From contig NHZP01000027.1 of NCBI GenBank assembly GCA_003313425.1, positions 1 to 64,000 on the forward strand: a stretch of 64,000 nucleotides of DNA. Reading direction: 5' to 3'. The first letter of the stretch is position 1, and each line of letters opens with the position of its first letter. Positions 36,401 to 47,800 of the stretch are shown in pieces. Made by a program: the position numbers and the translations under genes. The notes below the pieces were generated by a model that had not been told where the DNA came from, ran no database searches, and saw only the letters and a program-made list of their open reading frames with translations. The DNA comes from Pseudopyrenochaeta lycopersici. Lineage: Eukaryota; Ascomycota; Dothideomycetes; Pleosporales; Pseudopyrenochaetaceae.

Positions 36401-37450
36401 ATTAGGCTTGCCTGCAGTTTGCACAGAGTGCTGCATTATCTCTGTTAGCAGCGCCACGCAGTTGTCTAGTTGCGCTGCATCCCGTGCCGCGAGCGGGTCT
36501 AGGATAATCTGCGCGCCTATCTCTATTAGCTTAGAGAACTTTAGTAGGCTTGTCTCTAGGACTCTGTAGTAATACTAGTCTAGGTGTAGAGCGCCTAGTG
36601 TATAAGTAGGGATAGACGTTACTATTGTCTTGTAGTCTGACCTGCTGTGCATGCTAGTATCTACAGCGGACTGGGTGAACGGGACGTTAGAGAAGGTAAG
36701 ATTAATGATATAGCTAGCGCAGTGTGTTAGCTGCCCTGGCACGCTAATATAGTCTATAGAAGCAGCTGCAGCCTAATTAGTAAGCTCTATACCGCTATAG
36801 GCTGCGGTGACAGTAGGCTTAAAGGATTTGTGCCTAACGTTAAAGTCTCCCCCTACAAGGCAGTGTTAGGGAGGCGTAAGGTGTGTAACGTATTATAGTA
36901 CGTCTGGTGTAAGTAGCTGTCTGTAATAGTTAAGTATTACTACTCTATTCATAATAACCTATAATAGGTCTTAATAGTTAAGACTCTCTCTAGTCTAGTA
37001 TTTTACGTGATGCCCTTTCTAGATATAGGTTATCACCCTAGGGCGCGACGAGCCTAGCGCGCTAGGAGTGTCCTAGGTGCTAATTAGCGCAAGATGTCTA
37101 TAGCTAGGGTAGGTAGAGGTCCTTAAGTTAGTACATGTAAATAGTTCTTATACGCACACGACGTCCATGCCCTTCTAGAAGGCTACTTCTAGTATTATAA
37201 TATAACAGGGAGAGCTCCTGCTAATGTTTACCTAGCATACTTGTAGCTCTTTACTTAGTAGACTAGACTATTATTACCTATAATAGGCTAGGGCGCTATA
37301 GGGGTGTTCTAACATGTTAATAGTAGGTTATCGCTTATGCTGGCGTCTTCTCTCTCTAAGGTAGACAGGTCAGTGTAGATAGTAGGTCGTGGGCGCAGGC
37401 TGCTAGCAGACAGTTGTCCTACGTTAAGGTTTCCTCAGCCTGTAGCTGCC
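33480..37450 (-). pseudogene. LINE ORF2 remnant: EN-RT-RNase H-Cys tail
   Basis: Endonuclease about 36700-37400 with VGGDFNVRH. Reverse transcriptase about 35200-36000 with VTLDVQGAFNALLKN, GTPQGSPLSPVLYTLYLA and the catalytic GYADDICIY near 35300, which is intact. After the thumb (WFNRRLTFRRHV, 34787-35047), RNase H lies at about 33960-34400 with FSDSS and GHLGIKGNEVADRLA. The tail near 33670 reads CLCQRDKTPEHLVLC. In-frame TAG/TAA occur throughout. The order and Cys tail fit Tad1-like LINEs. Confidence 0.85.
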
Positions 37451-37639
37451 CGTCTTAGCCTCTTTTCTCCGCTGCTAGCAGATAAAGATGCGTAGGAGGC
37501 ACTAGTCGTTCTAATGCGACTAGCTCCGCTGTTTCCTTACACTGCGCTCTCCTAAGCAGTAGAGTAGGATAGTGTAGTCGCCTAAGGAGCCTCTAGCAGA
37601 GTAGCTTTAGGCTAAGGTGTAGCTTATCTAAAGGTTTCT

Positions 37640-39000
37640 TTAACTGTCCTATAGAGGTGCTAACGTGCTATCCTGCCTGCGCGGCGGATAGCTTTTAGCT
37701 TAGTCTGTGTAGGCTTGCTTATGTGTCCATAGACCCGACGAGGGGCTACAGGGCAGTTAGAGTAGCTGGCTGGGTAAGGGCCATGGCAGTTAGCACACAT
37801 AGCTCTGTAGGAACAACTTTCCCTATACTATCCTTAGTGTTAGTCTGTACAATCACCGCACTGCACACAGCAGGCTACTTAGGTACAGCTAGCAGCGTTG
37901 CAGTAGCCCTAGCAGCCTAGGTTATGTCATTATATAGCTGGGTATTTGTGGATTTCCTTTAAAAATTAGCTAGTACCAAAGAGCAAGAACGAGCGGACTA
38001 GCTCCTTATATAAAATAATCTAGGTAGTAAGGCTATTCTAGTTCGCCCTATGCCGTGAGGTTCTGCAGTTTACAGGCTGCTTGCCTGTTTATAAGCATAC
38101 CTCTTCTTCTACTAGCTAGATAGTAGTAGGTAAATTAGTGCCGTTAAGAGTCCAGAAAGAGCTAGGTACTCCTTATACTACATAGTTAATCCAGCGCTCT
38201 AGGATTCTAACTACGTCTCTGCCTAGGGCCTGTATTAGAAGTTCCTAGTTTTCTAGGGTTAGAAGTTCCTCTTAAATATTCTAGTTAGCTAGGGTAATAG
38301 CCTAGCCTATATTAATAGGTGACGCAGTAGGTACGTCTTTAAGGGCGATTCCTCCTATACTCTTACAGATTGCCTGCCTTACTATAAATAGTAAGGGTTA
38401 TTGCAGTTACATTACTAGGTTAGAGATAGCAATAAAGATTCAGTTATCTTCTTTTAGCTTAGCTAGCGGGGCAGGCCGTAGCCTAGTAGGGATTAGGGGT
38501 TAGCTAATACCCCTATCTAATATTTAGGGGTTTCTAGCTACGTCCACCTAAGAGCGGCGTCCTAAGTCTAGGCTCCTAGAGTTACTGTAGCTAGCATCGC
38601 TACTCTAGCAGGAGCTACTAGGAGAGTTGCTTAGGGAGAGGGAGGTTAGAGCGTAGATAACTCTCTGTTACAGCTCCTCCGCAATCCTAGATTCTTAAGG
38701 GTTAGTATAGCCCTAAGCGTATTAATCTACGGCTGCTGCGAAGGCAGTAGTAATAGTGTTCTATAGCTAGGTAATCTGCTAAGTCTTAGTAATGTAACGT
38801 TAGACGGCGTTAGAGACTTAAGGTTTAGGGGCGCCCCTACTAGGGTTCTGGCTGCTTAGCGAGGGTGCTTAGTGGTGCACGTCCTTCTAAGGCCGTCTTA
38901 AGGCGCGGGTGTTTAGCTGCTGAGGGGACTTAGAGTCTAGGGACCCCGTGTAATAGGAAGGGGGAGGCTCTGCCATCCTATCAGGCTCCCTTGCGTGTCG
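37640..39000 (-). pseudogene. LINE ORF1 (gag-like) remnant
   Basis: The clearest part is near 37710-37890, where the minus strand reads Cys-rich knuckles of the LINE gag type. These include CANCHGPYPASYSNCP; Tyr stands for the usual His in GxHxA, again as RIP would give. The upstream region (38000-39000) is broken in all frames. It would bind element RNA. Boundaries are approximate. Confidence 0.6.
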
Positions 39001-39135
39001 CGTAGGGGGCCTAGGCGGACGTTAGAGGTACTCCCAGAGTGGCCGCAGTGAGCTGGATCAGTTGCTGGTATTTTTGGTCCTCTGTAAAGGATATCCAAAA
39101 ATCGAAAAATTGGTGTTCGGTGCAGGATTGAATGG

Positions 39136-40257
39136 TGATAGACCAGTTGCCTTAAAAGCCTTGAGGATAGTCTCCTTTTTAAACGAGGCCCTCCAGGCTG
39201 CCTCAAAAAAGGGGTAGAAGTCTCTTTTGCTGATAGAAACTAACCCCTGGCTCCTCTCCATAAAATGTGAGATCTCCTGAGAGTACGCAGTTGAGAGTGG
39301 CTTAAACATGCCCACGTCAAGAGGTTGTAAGCTATGAGTTGAATGAGGAGGATAGATAGCTAGGAGGATCTTGTTTTGGTCACAGTAATTAATAAAATCC
39401 ATAGTAATGTGAGATCCATGGCCATTAAGGATGAGTAATCGATAGGAGGATCGAGCTTTCGCCTTGGTGTTGCGATCAAACACCTGTTTGAGCCATGCTA
39501 GGCCTATATCGTTGTTGGTCCATCCTGAGGTTGATGAGGTAAAGTGAGCTATATGCTCCTCAGGATTGAAGCCTTGCAGCCAGGTGTCCTGAAGCGAGGA
39601 TGAGTCTGACTGATAGATCAAGGCAGGATCTAGAGATGATCCATCTGCGCATATGCAGGCTATTAACGTCATCCACTCTCTGTTACCATCCTGGATAGTA
39701 GCCTTATATTTCCCCTCATAGTATAGCCACTTGCTGAACACTCTTTTTGACCTGCTCACTACCCCTAAAAAGAACCCTTTTTTATCCATATTGTAGGTAT
39801 GTCGAGGCTTAACGTTATATTGCTTTATCTTATCACCTATAAGGTTAAAATAGAGGCTATACTTGGTGAAGGAATTAGCTTTATGGCGGTTGTTATCCAT
39901 ACTAGCTGCAAATTGAGAGATAAGATGGATACTATGCCGCCTAACAAAGCGATCAACCCAGTGAATACTAATGGCTTTCTTGGCTATCTGTGATGCAAAA
40001 TTTCGTATTAGAGCCCTAGTTGGTGGTAGGCCTCGCTGATTAAGCTGGATTATATGTCGTACAAGCTCCTTTTCTTGTTGTGGATGGAGATTTTGTTGAT
40101 TTTGAGATTTGGTGTTCCAAGTGTTGCATACACCTCGGTGCCTCCGAGACAGCGTTGAGCGCCCAACGCCATAGGTAGCCGCAATCTTACTGTAATTAAT
40201 TGGTTCTCCTGGCTCTAAGGCGTCGATAGCTGCAAGCGCATCCTTAAATGAGCCCAT
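39136..40257 (-). pseudogene. Element A transposase, N-terminal and catalytic part
   Basis: Starts MGSFKDALAAIDALEPGEPI at 40257. It has a psq helix-turn-helix, CENP-B-like domain (ELVRHIIQLNQRGLPPTRAL, IHWVDRFVRRH) and DDE core: YNMDKKGFFLGVV, LLILNGHGSH, HSLQPLDVGMFKPL. The middle catalytic residue is Asn (LNGHG) where the sister element at 41.5 kb keeps LDGHG, a TGA-to-TAA change. The frame is open for 444 codons when the upstream and LINE parts are included, but the protein is truncated by the LINE after GLSPFNP. Confidence 0.85.
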
Positions 40258-40338
40258 ATTGGTTGAGATATGTGGGGTTGAAAAATTTGCGTTGATGTTC
40301 GGGACCGTGCATAACGCCGTCCTGTGCACAACGGGGTA

Positions 40339-42460
40339 CCGAGGTTCACCCCGTAACGAAACACCCCGCGTAACGCAACACTTGAACACCAAAACTCACA
40401 ACTAAATTGAGGCTATTGAGCCTCACACTATAGCTGTTTTTGCAGTTTTTTTTGGTGGAGCAATTTATAAGGCCTTAAACTATCTATAGCTACTGGTATT
40501 TGATTGGAAGTTTGATTTCGCGGCCGCCACGTGACTGAATAGGCGGTAGGCATGATGGAGCACCTGCAACCTTCTCACCACTACCAGGCCTCGCAACCTG
40601 CCTTTTTCTAGTAACAACCTTTGCAGCAGTTTTAAGGCTGTTCTTATTTCCTTTTTGGGACAATTTGAGAGCTTGTTTAAGTCGTTTTGCAGCCTTGCGA
40701 GCAGCCTGTCTGGCGGCCCGATCAGCTGCTTGCTCTGCCTTTTCCTTCTGCCTCAACAATCTGGCCTCAGCCCTAGCTACTCGCCTTGCTTGAACCATCT
40801 CAGCCTTGGCCTGCCTTCTCTCCTCACGATGCCTAGCTGCTTCAAGCTTTTGACGTTGCTGCTCCTCCTCCTCGCGAGCTCTAGCCTCCTGGCGATCACG
40901 TGCCTCCTTTACTTTCCTGGGTGACCAGAATACTGCACCACCATGATAGTTCTCATCTTGCTGCAGTGGGAGGACCTTGCTCTGTTTCCTGCGCTTTCTC
41001 TCATGGATGAGGGCGTCTCTTATAGCTGCTACTTCGTGCTCAAGGATAGACTTTTTAGTGCAGATGTGGTGAAAGATCCTGCTAAGTTTTCTAGCCCCTT
41101 TATCCTCGCGATTTTTAACAACGCGGCGTACTAGCGCCTCTAGCTCCCTCCAATTCTCAGCACTCGGCTCTGAGGACTCACTATCGCTCATAGTTGCCTG
41201 GATAGCTAGCTTGGCTTTAAATCTTTTAAGGATAACCTCAGGATTGAAGGGCGATAGGCCAGTTGCCTCAAAGGCCTTAAGGATAGTCTCCTTTTTAAAT
41301 GAGGCTGCCCAGGCTGCTTTGAAGAAAGGATAGAAGTCTCTTTTACTGATAGAAACTAGCCCCTGGCTTCTCTCCATGAACTGTGAGATCTCCTGTGAGT
41401 ACGCTGATGAGAGAGGCTTGAACATGCCTACGTCAAGTGGCTGTAAGCTATGGGTTGAGTGAGGAGGATAGATAGCTAGGAGAATCTTGTTTTGGTCGCA
41501 GTAGTCAATAAAATCCATAGAAACATGAGATCCATGGCCATCAAGGATGAGTAATCGATAGGAGGATCGAGCTTTTGCCTTGGTGTTGCGATCAAATACA
41601 TGTTTCAGCCACGCTAGGCCTATATCGTTGTTTGTCCATCCTAAGGGAGATGAGGTAAAGCGAGCTTAATCATCCTCAGGATCAAACTCTTGCAGCCAGC
41701 TGTCCTGGATTAAGCATAAGGCTGACTGAAATATCAGAGCAGGCTCCAGGGATGATCCATCCGCGCAGATGCAGGCTATCAAGGTAATCCACTCTCTATT
41801 ACCACCCTAGATGAAGGATCTATAGTTGCCCTGCTCATATAAGACCCTACTAAATATCCTCTTTGACCTGCCTATTACTCCTAAAAGGAACCCCTTTTCA
41901 TCCATATTATATATATACGGAGCTTCTATCTTATATTGCTTAATCTTATCATCTAAAAGCTTAAAATAGAGGCTGTACTTTGCAGACGAATCAGCTTTGT
42001 GGCGGTTGTTATCCATACTAACTACATATTAAGAGATGAGATGGACGTTGTGCCGCTTGATAAAGCGATCAACCCAGTTCTTTCCAACGTCCTTTTTAGC
42101 TATTTGAGATGCAAAGGTTTGAATTAAAGCCCTAGTAGGTGGTAGGCCTCGCTTAGTAAGCTGGGTGATGTACTGGATGAGCTCCTTTTCCTGGTGTGGA
42201 TGGAGATTTTGTTGGTTTTGAGCTTTAACCTCACGCGAGGTGGATGTGCCTTGACTGCGCCTTATCAGTGTTGTAAGCACAACACTATACTCTCTAGCGA
42301 TTTGCCTATAAGAGACCTCTTCTCCAGGCTTCAAGGATTCGATTGCCGCAAGCGCATCCTCAAGTTTCCCCATATTGGCTGAGTTACGTGGTATTGAAAA
42401 GTTGGTGTTGCATGCTGGGCTGTTGCGTTACGCGGGGTGTTTCGTTACGGGGTGAACCTC
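40339..42460 (-). mobile_element. Fot1-like element B, 2122 bp, in right TIR of element A
   Basis: About 42-bp inverted ends beginning CCGAGGTTCACCCCGTAACG, identical on both sides, with TA at 40337-40338 and 42461-42462. It contains one transposase gene on the minus strand. Ends resemble those of the palindromic MITE at 25873-26585. Taking it out restores the terminal repeat of element A, as seen by comparison with 30340-32170. Confidence 0.93.
40490..42373 (-). pseudogene. Element B transposase, near full length with three stops
   Basis: Starts MGKLEDALAAIESLKPGEEV at 42373. Domains: psq HTH; CENP-B-type HTH (LIQYITQLTKRGLPPTRAL, KNWVDRFIKRH); DDE core with YNMDEKGFLLGV, LLILDGHGSH, HSLQPLDVGMFKPL, all three Asp kept; then a 220-residue tail (FWSPRKVKEARDRQ, Arg/Ala-rich coiled coil). 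It is interrupted by TAA near 42027, TAG near 41809 and TAA near 41669. At least the first two fit Gln-to-stop by CpA change. Otherwise the frame is uniform, so it died recently. Confidence 0.88.
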
Positions 42461-42559
42461 GGTAAACTACGGTAGTTGGCCGATTCGCTACGTGTTTACG
42501 TTATCTAGTAGTAAAACAACATATCAGACAAAATGAGTCCAAGTGGCTTCATAGCAACC

Positions 42560-44224
42560 TTAAATCAATAATGGCTCCCATTTCTTCTTCTTCGACGGCT
42601 TTCGGACAGATGTCATACCAGTTCCTTCTTTGCGTGGAGATGTCAGCTGGGTTTCGCTGGTACTTTGAGAACCCCTTTCCTTTGCGAAACGAGCCCATAG
42701 ATCCGCTCCGGTATCATTTAAAGTTAGGCCTCTTTGCCCCAGTCGTGGAAAGGGTTCTGTTTCCACTGGCTTCTCCAGCTGCTTCACCTTCCGTGAAATA
42801 GAACCCATACCACCAATGCTAGGCGTTTGAACCGAATCAACACCCAGGGAAGCCTCGGACGGTATTTTGGCCCAAAATTCCTTAGCGATGTTCTGTGCGC
42901 TCGCTTTTGGAATACCAAGTTGCGGAAATGACGACAAAGGAGGAGGTTCCATTGGTTCCGATTTCCTTTGCAGCCACTGCATTCCGCCCTCCTCCAAGTC
43001 TGCAATATCCGAAGCGCTCAATCTGCAACCTTCATAAATTGTTCCTCTATATTCAGTCCCATCCTCATCCATCAAATTCGATGTTTCTGCGTATGGCCTT
43101 TCAAGAAAATCCCACAATCTAGCATAGTGGCTAGCTTCAGAGAGTGATGCTTCTGATTGGTGCTCATGGAATGTGAGAGCCTTGTCTTCGGACGTGACTA
43201 GCCAAGACCGCCCAATCAGTAGGCTGGGTCCTTTGGGCTCCGTTGCAGGCATTCCTCTTGCGAGCAAGATCCTCACCCGTGGATCTGGATGCCTAGAGGC
43301 AATGGCCCGTGCAGTGACGGGATGTAAAAATCTAATCTTAATGCGAATATCGGGATTGGCGCCGTGCTGCAAGAGCATCAATACGATCTGGTAAACATCT
43401 TCATACATCTCCCTCTTGAGAAAATCGTCCCTGCTAGCATCCTTCTGGAGAACAAGGTACAAGGCAGTGCTGCGGTCATGTAAACTATGGACGTTTACAC
43501 GCCCTCCGCATCGCGGTCCGCGTTCGAGATAGTACCGGACTAAGTTTACGAGTTTCGCCCCACAAGCCATCTGTAACGCCGTGCCTCCTGTCTTCTTAAG
43601 GATCACGTCGCCGGGATCAAGCTTTTGAGAAAGTATTAAAGCCACAGTCTCATGTCGTTTGCATATGGCCACCCCAAGCGGAATCCTCATTCCGTGAACG
43701 AAATGACTAGCCCCAGCTTCCAATAGTACCCTGACCATCTTGTCATGCCCATGGAAAGCTGCGATCGTGAGTGGAGTTGCCCGTTTGTCCATGGCACCTG
43801 ATCGGAATCCACTTTGAGTATTTACATCTCCGCCTAGATGTAGTATCATTCGAGCCATTCCCTTGAGGTCCCTCTTAGCTGCATAATTCAACAGACTGCT
43901 TTCGCCGTATCGCACATTATGGCGAATGATATAATCCATGACAAGTGGGTAAACCCTCTGGCTTGCTCGCGCGAGACGACTACGGTCCTTTTGGCGACCC
44001 AGGTGCTGCACGATTTCGAGTATGAGTTCATTCGGCAGGGCGAGAAGCCCGACATTATACCGATATCGAACCCAATAATCCCCGATAAAAAAGTGAAGCC
44101 TGCGGTTGACTCTACCGAGACGCCGGAGACCTGATGTGCTAAGGAGGGGAACAATCTCAAGGAGAGTTTCGTTTGGAAGTCCAAGAAGCCCCGTCGGCGA
44201 AGGATCCTTTCTAGCCATAATCAA
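42560..44224 (-). CDS. Tandem F-box / ankyrin-repeat protein, 554 aa
   Basis: Two F-box-like helices open the protein: LGLPNETLLEIVPLLSTSGL (about 14-33) and LALPNELILEIVQHL (about 60-74). Ankyrin repeats follow at about 105-345, including SLLNYAAKRDLKGMARMIL, TPLTIAAFHGHDKMVRVLLE and TALQMACGAKLVNLVRYYLE. The last 200 residues are low in structure and end in a basic KPSKKKKW. F-boxes recruit substrates to SCF (Skp1-cullin) ubiquitin ligases, with ankyrins as substrate receptors; the target is unknown. This is a large expanding family in moulds. Single exon, no RIP damage. It begins 59 bp from the end of element A. MIMARK at 44224 or MARK at 44218 could be the start. Confidence 0.85.
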   Translation of the reverse strand: MIMARKDPSPTGLLGLPNETLLEIVPLLSTSGLRRLGRVNRRLHFFIGDYWVRYRYNVGLLALPNELILEIVQHLGRQKDRSRLARASQRVYPLVMDYIIRHNVRYGESSLLNYAAKRDLKGMARMILHLGGDVNTQSGFRSGAMDKRATPLTIAAFHGHDKMVRVLLEAGASHFVHGMRIPLGVAICKRHETVALILSQKLDPGDVILKKTGGTALQMACGAKLVNLVRYYLERGPRCGGRVNVHSLHDRSTALYLVLQKDASRDDFLKREMYEDVYQIVLMLLQHGANPDIRIKIRFLHPVTARAIASRHPDPRVRILLARGMPATEPKGPSLLIGRSWLVTSEDKALTFHEHQSEASLSEASHYARLWDFLERPYAETSNLMDEDGTEYRGTIYEGCRLSASDIADLEEGGMQWLQRKSEPMEPPPLSSFPQLGIPKASAQNIAKEFWAKIPSEASLGVDSVQTPSIGGMGSISRKVKQLEKPVETEPFPRLGQRGLTLNDTGADLWARFAKERGSQSTSETQLTSPRKEGTGMTSVRKPSKKKKWEPLLI

Positions 44225-44848
44225 GCGTTGTGTAGGTGGATTTTTTTACTTGGGTGAATTGTCGTGAGAGATCAGGCCGAATGCGGGGAGAGATGTGCGC
44301 ATTAGGCAGCAAGGTGACACAGCGAGCGCATACCTCACGTGATCTTCAAACTCACCTAGATCGCTTATGAAGAGAATAGATATTGGTATGAGCACTCAAA
44401 TAAGTGGCACATGTGATGCAATTCTCAATGAACTTGGAATTATCTTAATTTTTGATTAATCTCTCTCTCTTTTACAGAGCGCAACCTGCTCCTTTATATC
44501 TACGGCTTCAACTTCAACTCTTCGGTCTGGCCGACGGTCAATCCGATAGTCTCGGTCTCACCGAAGGTCTAGAATTTTGGTCTCTCTTGGTCAGATATCA
44601 CCGTATTGTCTAGACCTGTCGGCAGGGTACATATTGTTGGAAGCCGGTCCACGTGATCGGGAGACTGGGAACTTTATATAATCGATCCGGCTCCCTGACT
44701 CGGACCTCAATCAATCAATCACTTACTCCCTACTACTGATAACACATATGCTAGAACGTTTCAAATTGCCTGAATCACACTTATCACGAGATATGGTACC
44801 CCTATCACAAACCCAAGATCCCAAGATCCTTTCCTTCCTTTCCTATTC
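44225..44848. other. Intergenic, shared 5'/3' flank of F-box and fusion genes
   Basis: No gene. It holds the 110-bp solo LTR at 44635-44744. A CT-rich tract (ATCTCTCTCTCTTTT, about 44459-44473) and GGTCTCGGTCTCACC-like words lie near 44550. Confidence 0.5.
44635..44744 (+). repeat. Very short solo LTR, 110 bp
   Basis: Starts TGTTGGAAGCC, ends CTACTGATAACA, flanked by the 5-bp duplication CATAT (44630-44634, 44745-44749). It includes CACGTGATC, CTTTATATAATC (TATA-like) and AATCAATCAATCAC. A shorter inverted copy lies at 55297-55376. The size suggests a TRIM or similar small LTR element. Confidence 0.8.
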
Positions 44849-47800
44849 CTAAACACCACCAAAGACCAAGAGGCTTTGAATATTGATTTTGCCAAACCCA
44901 AGTTGGTGCAACAGTTCCCGGCTGCGGTGAACCGGGAACTCTGCTACGACCATGATGCTAACATTCTCAGCACCGATGCCAACTTCATATAATAGCTGTA
45001 ACACTGCACAAAGTGTCTCCCCCGTGGAAAGCACATCATCCACCACCACCACTGACGTGCCGCTGGGGACGACATGCTGCTCCATCTCGATCCGCTTCTC
45101 TTTCGAATGGCTGGAAGTCAAAGACGAGACATGCGAAGAGGGTTTGATAACGGAGACGGTGGGTGGAGGGAGCTTGCCGGTTTCTCGAATCGGCACCAAG
45201 CGCACCTTGAGCTGCGAGGCCAACGCCGATGCATAGATAAAGCCGCCAGCCTCGCAACAAACGACCGCATCGACTTTAGCCCAGTCACCGGTGAAGTGGG
45301 TTTGCAGCAGAGTCGTGCACAGGTCCAGCCCACCTGGCTGCTGGGAGATGCCGAGCACGTGGCGGAACCCGATGCCGGGGCGTGGAAAGTCGGGAACCAG
45401 GCGCACCATGCCGCCCAGTCGCTGCAGGTCCTCGTGGATGAATGGAAGCAAGTAATGCTCGGCAAACTTTTTTGCCGCCTCGTCTCCAGCCGTGTCATTA
45501 TCAAAGATAAGACTTGGGAGGTAGTCTAAGGTCATCAAACTCGAATTGCTATTATTGCTCTCCTTGTTGTTACCATCGTCGCCACTGCCGTGGCACCCTC
45601 GACGAATTCGCCGCGTCTGTTTACTAGCCTGGACATGAACGTCAAGTAGCCTGCTGTCTGGCACCAAATGCGACAAGGCTGCAACCGGCGACTCGTCTCT
45701 CATTCCGGTGATTAGCAGCACGTCCACATCTACGGCACCGTACGCCACGTTCAAAAAATGCTCCTCTAGCAGCCGAGGTCGTTGCTGTACTTGTTCGTGG
45801 AAGAAAGACGTCAACGTTGGCCGGTGCTGCTCCTTGTAGGCACGGTCTGAAAGCAGACGGTTCAGGTCGGCACCAGTAGCCACTGCATATTCTCGCTTGG
45901 TCTCCTCGCTGATGCTGACAGCTCGGGCTGTCAGATTGCATTCATTGAAGATGGAGACCCAAATGTCAGCACAATAGTCCTTGCCGGCACAGCTTTCACC
46001 CGTGACCAGAAAGATAACCTTCTGTTCTGTCCGCGCCTTTGAGAGCGGGCAGGTGTAAGCTAGCACATTATACGGATCCAAACTGTATTTAAGGCGGGCC
46101 AGGCGCGGCCCGTTCGGCCCGAAAGCTTTGGCCGCCAGCACAGCATCTCTAGGGTCCGGTCCAAGGTCAGCGCCGTAAGCTCCATCACTCAACGACAATA
46201 AGTCCACCATGACGTTGTAAACCCACTGCACAGCACTTCGTGAGGTTTCGGTGCCATCCTGGTCGCGGGGCCAGACACCGGTTACCACGCACGCAAAGTC
46301 CCAGTCTCGACAGCCGAAAGCCGTGGTATCAGCCGCAACGTCGCTGACCGCTCCACCACCGTGCAACAAGTGGAGATAGCAAAGTGGCGAAGGACGAGCC
46401 TCAACAGCCGCTACCAAGCGGTTGACGACATCCGCATCTCCAATGTGTCTTAAAAACGAACATCTCTTGAACGAGGAGGTCTTGCCGCCACTGTGTCCGC
46501 CGTGCATTCTGGAGACGTACATCTCGGTCTCGAACAAACCGACGCCATCGACAGTCATGGCATGTTTTTCCATCCCAAGAATTGCATCTAAGGACATGGG
46601 CGTGGATGTTGTAGAAGTAAGTTTAGTTGTGGAAGATTCGAACATGGTCACGCCGAGATGCAGCTGGCCAGCGTCCCAGTACAAATACGTGTCCGCAGAA
46701 CAGCTCGGGGGGAGCTTCTTAACGATTAGTTCAAAACTTCTGAGCTTAGACCGCGCGTCAACATTGTCATTAAGTGGGACAACCCAATGTCGAGTCGAAT
46801 AGGTCGGAGCTATGCAAGCCTTGAAAGTCACGCTGATCACGATGCCAGCATTAGTCCCCGCCCCTTTCAGCATCCATAATACATCGTGTTCGTTTTCCGA
46901 ACGAACAGAACCCGGCGGTCGGTATTGACTTGGTACATGGCCGACACAGAGGACCTGGCCAGAGTTGACACTGACCATAACGGCACCGACAATGGCGTCG
47001 CAGGTGAGCCCGTGCAATCTAGCCAGATGCCCGATGCCGCCTTGTAGCCACAGCCCCGCGCCTACACTCGGGCGAGCCCCCAGAGGTACTGTCAAGCCGG
47101 CCGCCATTGTCTTCCGGACTATGTCCCTTGTCTTGCAGCCGGCCTCGGCAACGACCAAGGAATGAGAAGCGGCATCAAGATCGCCTCCACACTTCCCCGC
47201 TATGAGAATGCCTACTTGGTCGAAAGCGCCCATATCAACCGAGACAACGTTGGGCCAGAGACAGTGGCCGCTGTGGCCCCCACCAATGATTGTTAGACCA
47301 GCTCCGTGCTTCACAGCCCATCGAACGCACTGCTGGATGTGTCGGATCTCTGTCGGCCTGATCGTCGAGGCGGGGCGGTGGAGGCAAGCCTCCCAGTTTT
47401 TGACCATCCTGTCTCCTTTCACCCATGGCACCTGCGCCGTAAGCTCCGGCAACATAGTGGCATATTGGGTAAAGGCTACCATGACAGTGGGCGAGCTGAA
47501 CAGGAGATGGTCTGGGTGGGCTTCTTCGTGACGGCCCAGAGCGCGGCAAACCTTACGCCACTCGGCTCGGATAACACTGTCCTTGCCCGCTTCCTGTATG
47601 ACAAACCCCGCGACAAAAGGAGCAAAACAGTCTAATGTCTTGTCGTCGTTTGCGAGGCGAATTATTCCGGTAGGAAAAGAAACTGTTCGATGGCACACCA
47701 CGTTGTCGAGGCCCAGGGGCCTGTCGTGATGGAAGACCGCCACTATTCCGTATTGTGGCCGTTCAACAAGCATTTTCAGCGCCCGTTCGATGAAACTGCA

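Larger units (their letters stand above)
33061..39123 (-). mobile_element. Tad-type LINE, 6.06 kb, full length, RIP-decayed
   Basis: A 12-bp target duplication AGGATTGAATGG lies at 33049-33060 and 39124-39135, inside the transposase gene of element A. Read on the minus strand, the 5' end is at 39123 and the 3' end closes with a short (CCAA)n tail at 33061-33076. It encodes an ORF1 with zinc knuckles and an ORF2 with endonuclease, reverse transcriptase, RNase H and a Cys tail. Many TAG/TAA codons interrupt both. Confidence 0.9.
30325..42501 (-). mobile_element. Fot1/pogo-like element A, split by three insertions
   Basis: Outer ends match as inverted repeats (left ACGTAAACACGTAGCGAGTC at 30325; right complement ACGTAAACACGTAGCGAATC at 42501), with TA on both sides (30323-30324, 42502-42503). 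Removing the insertions 30354-32145, 33061-39123 and 40339-42460, plus one copy of each duplication, leaves about 2.2 kb, the normal size for Fot1-like elements. Its transposase reads right to left: N-terminal 39.1-40.3 kb, C-terminal 32.3-33.1 kb. Confidence 0.88.
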
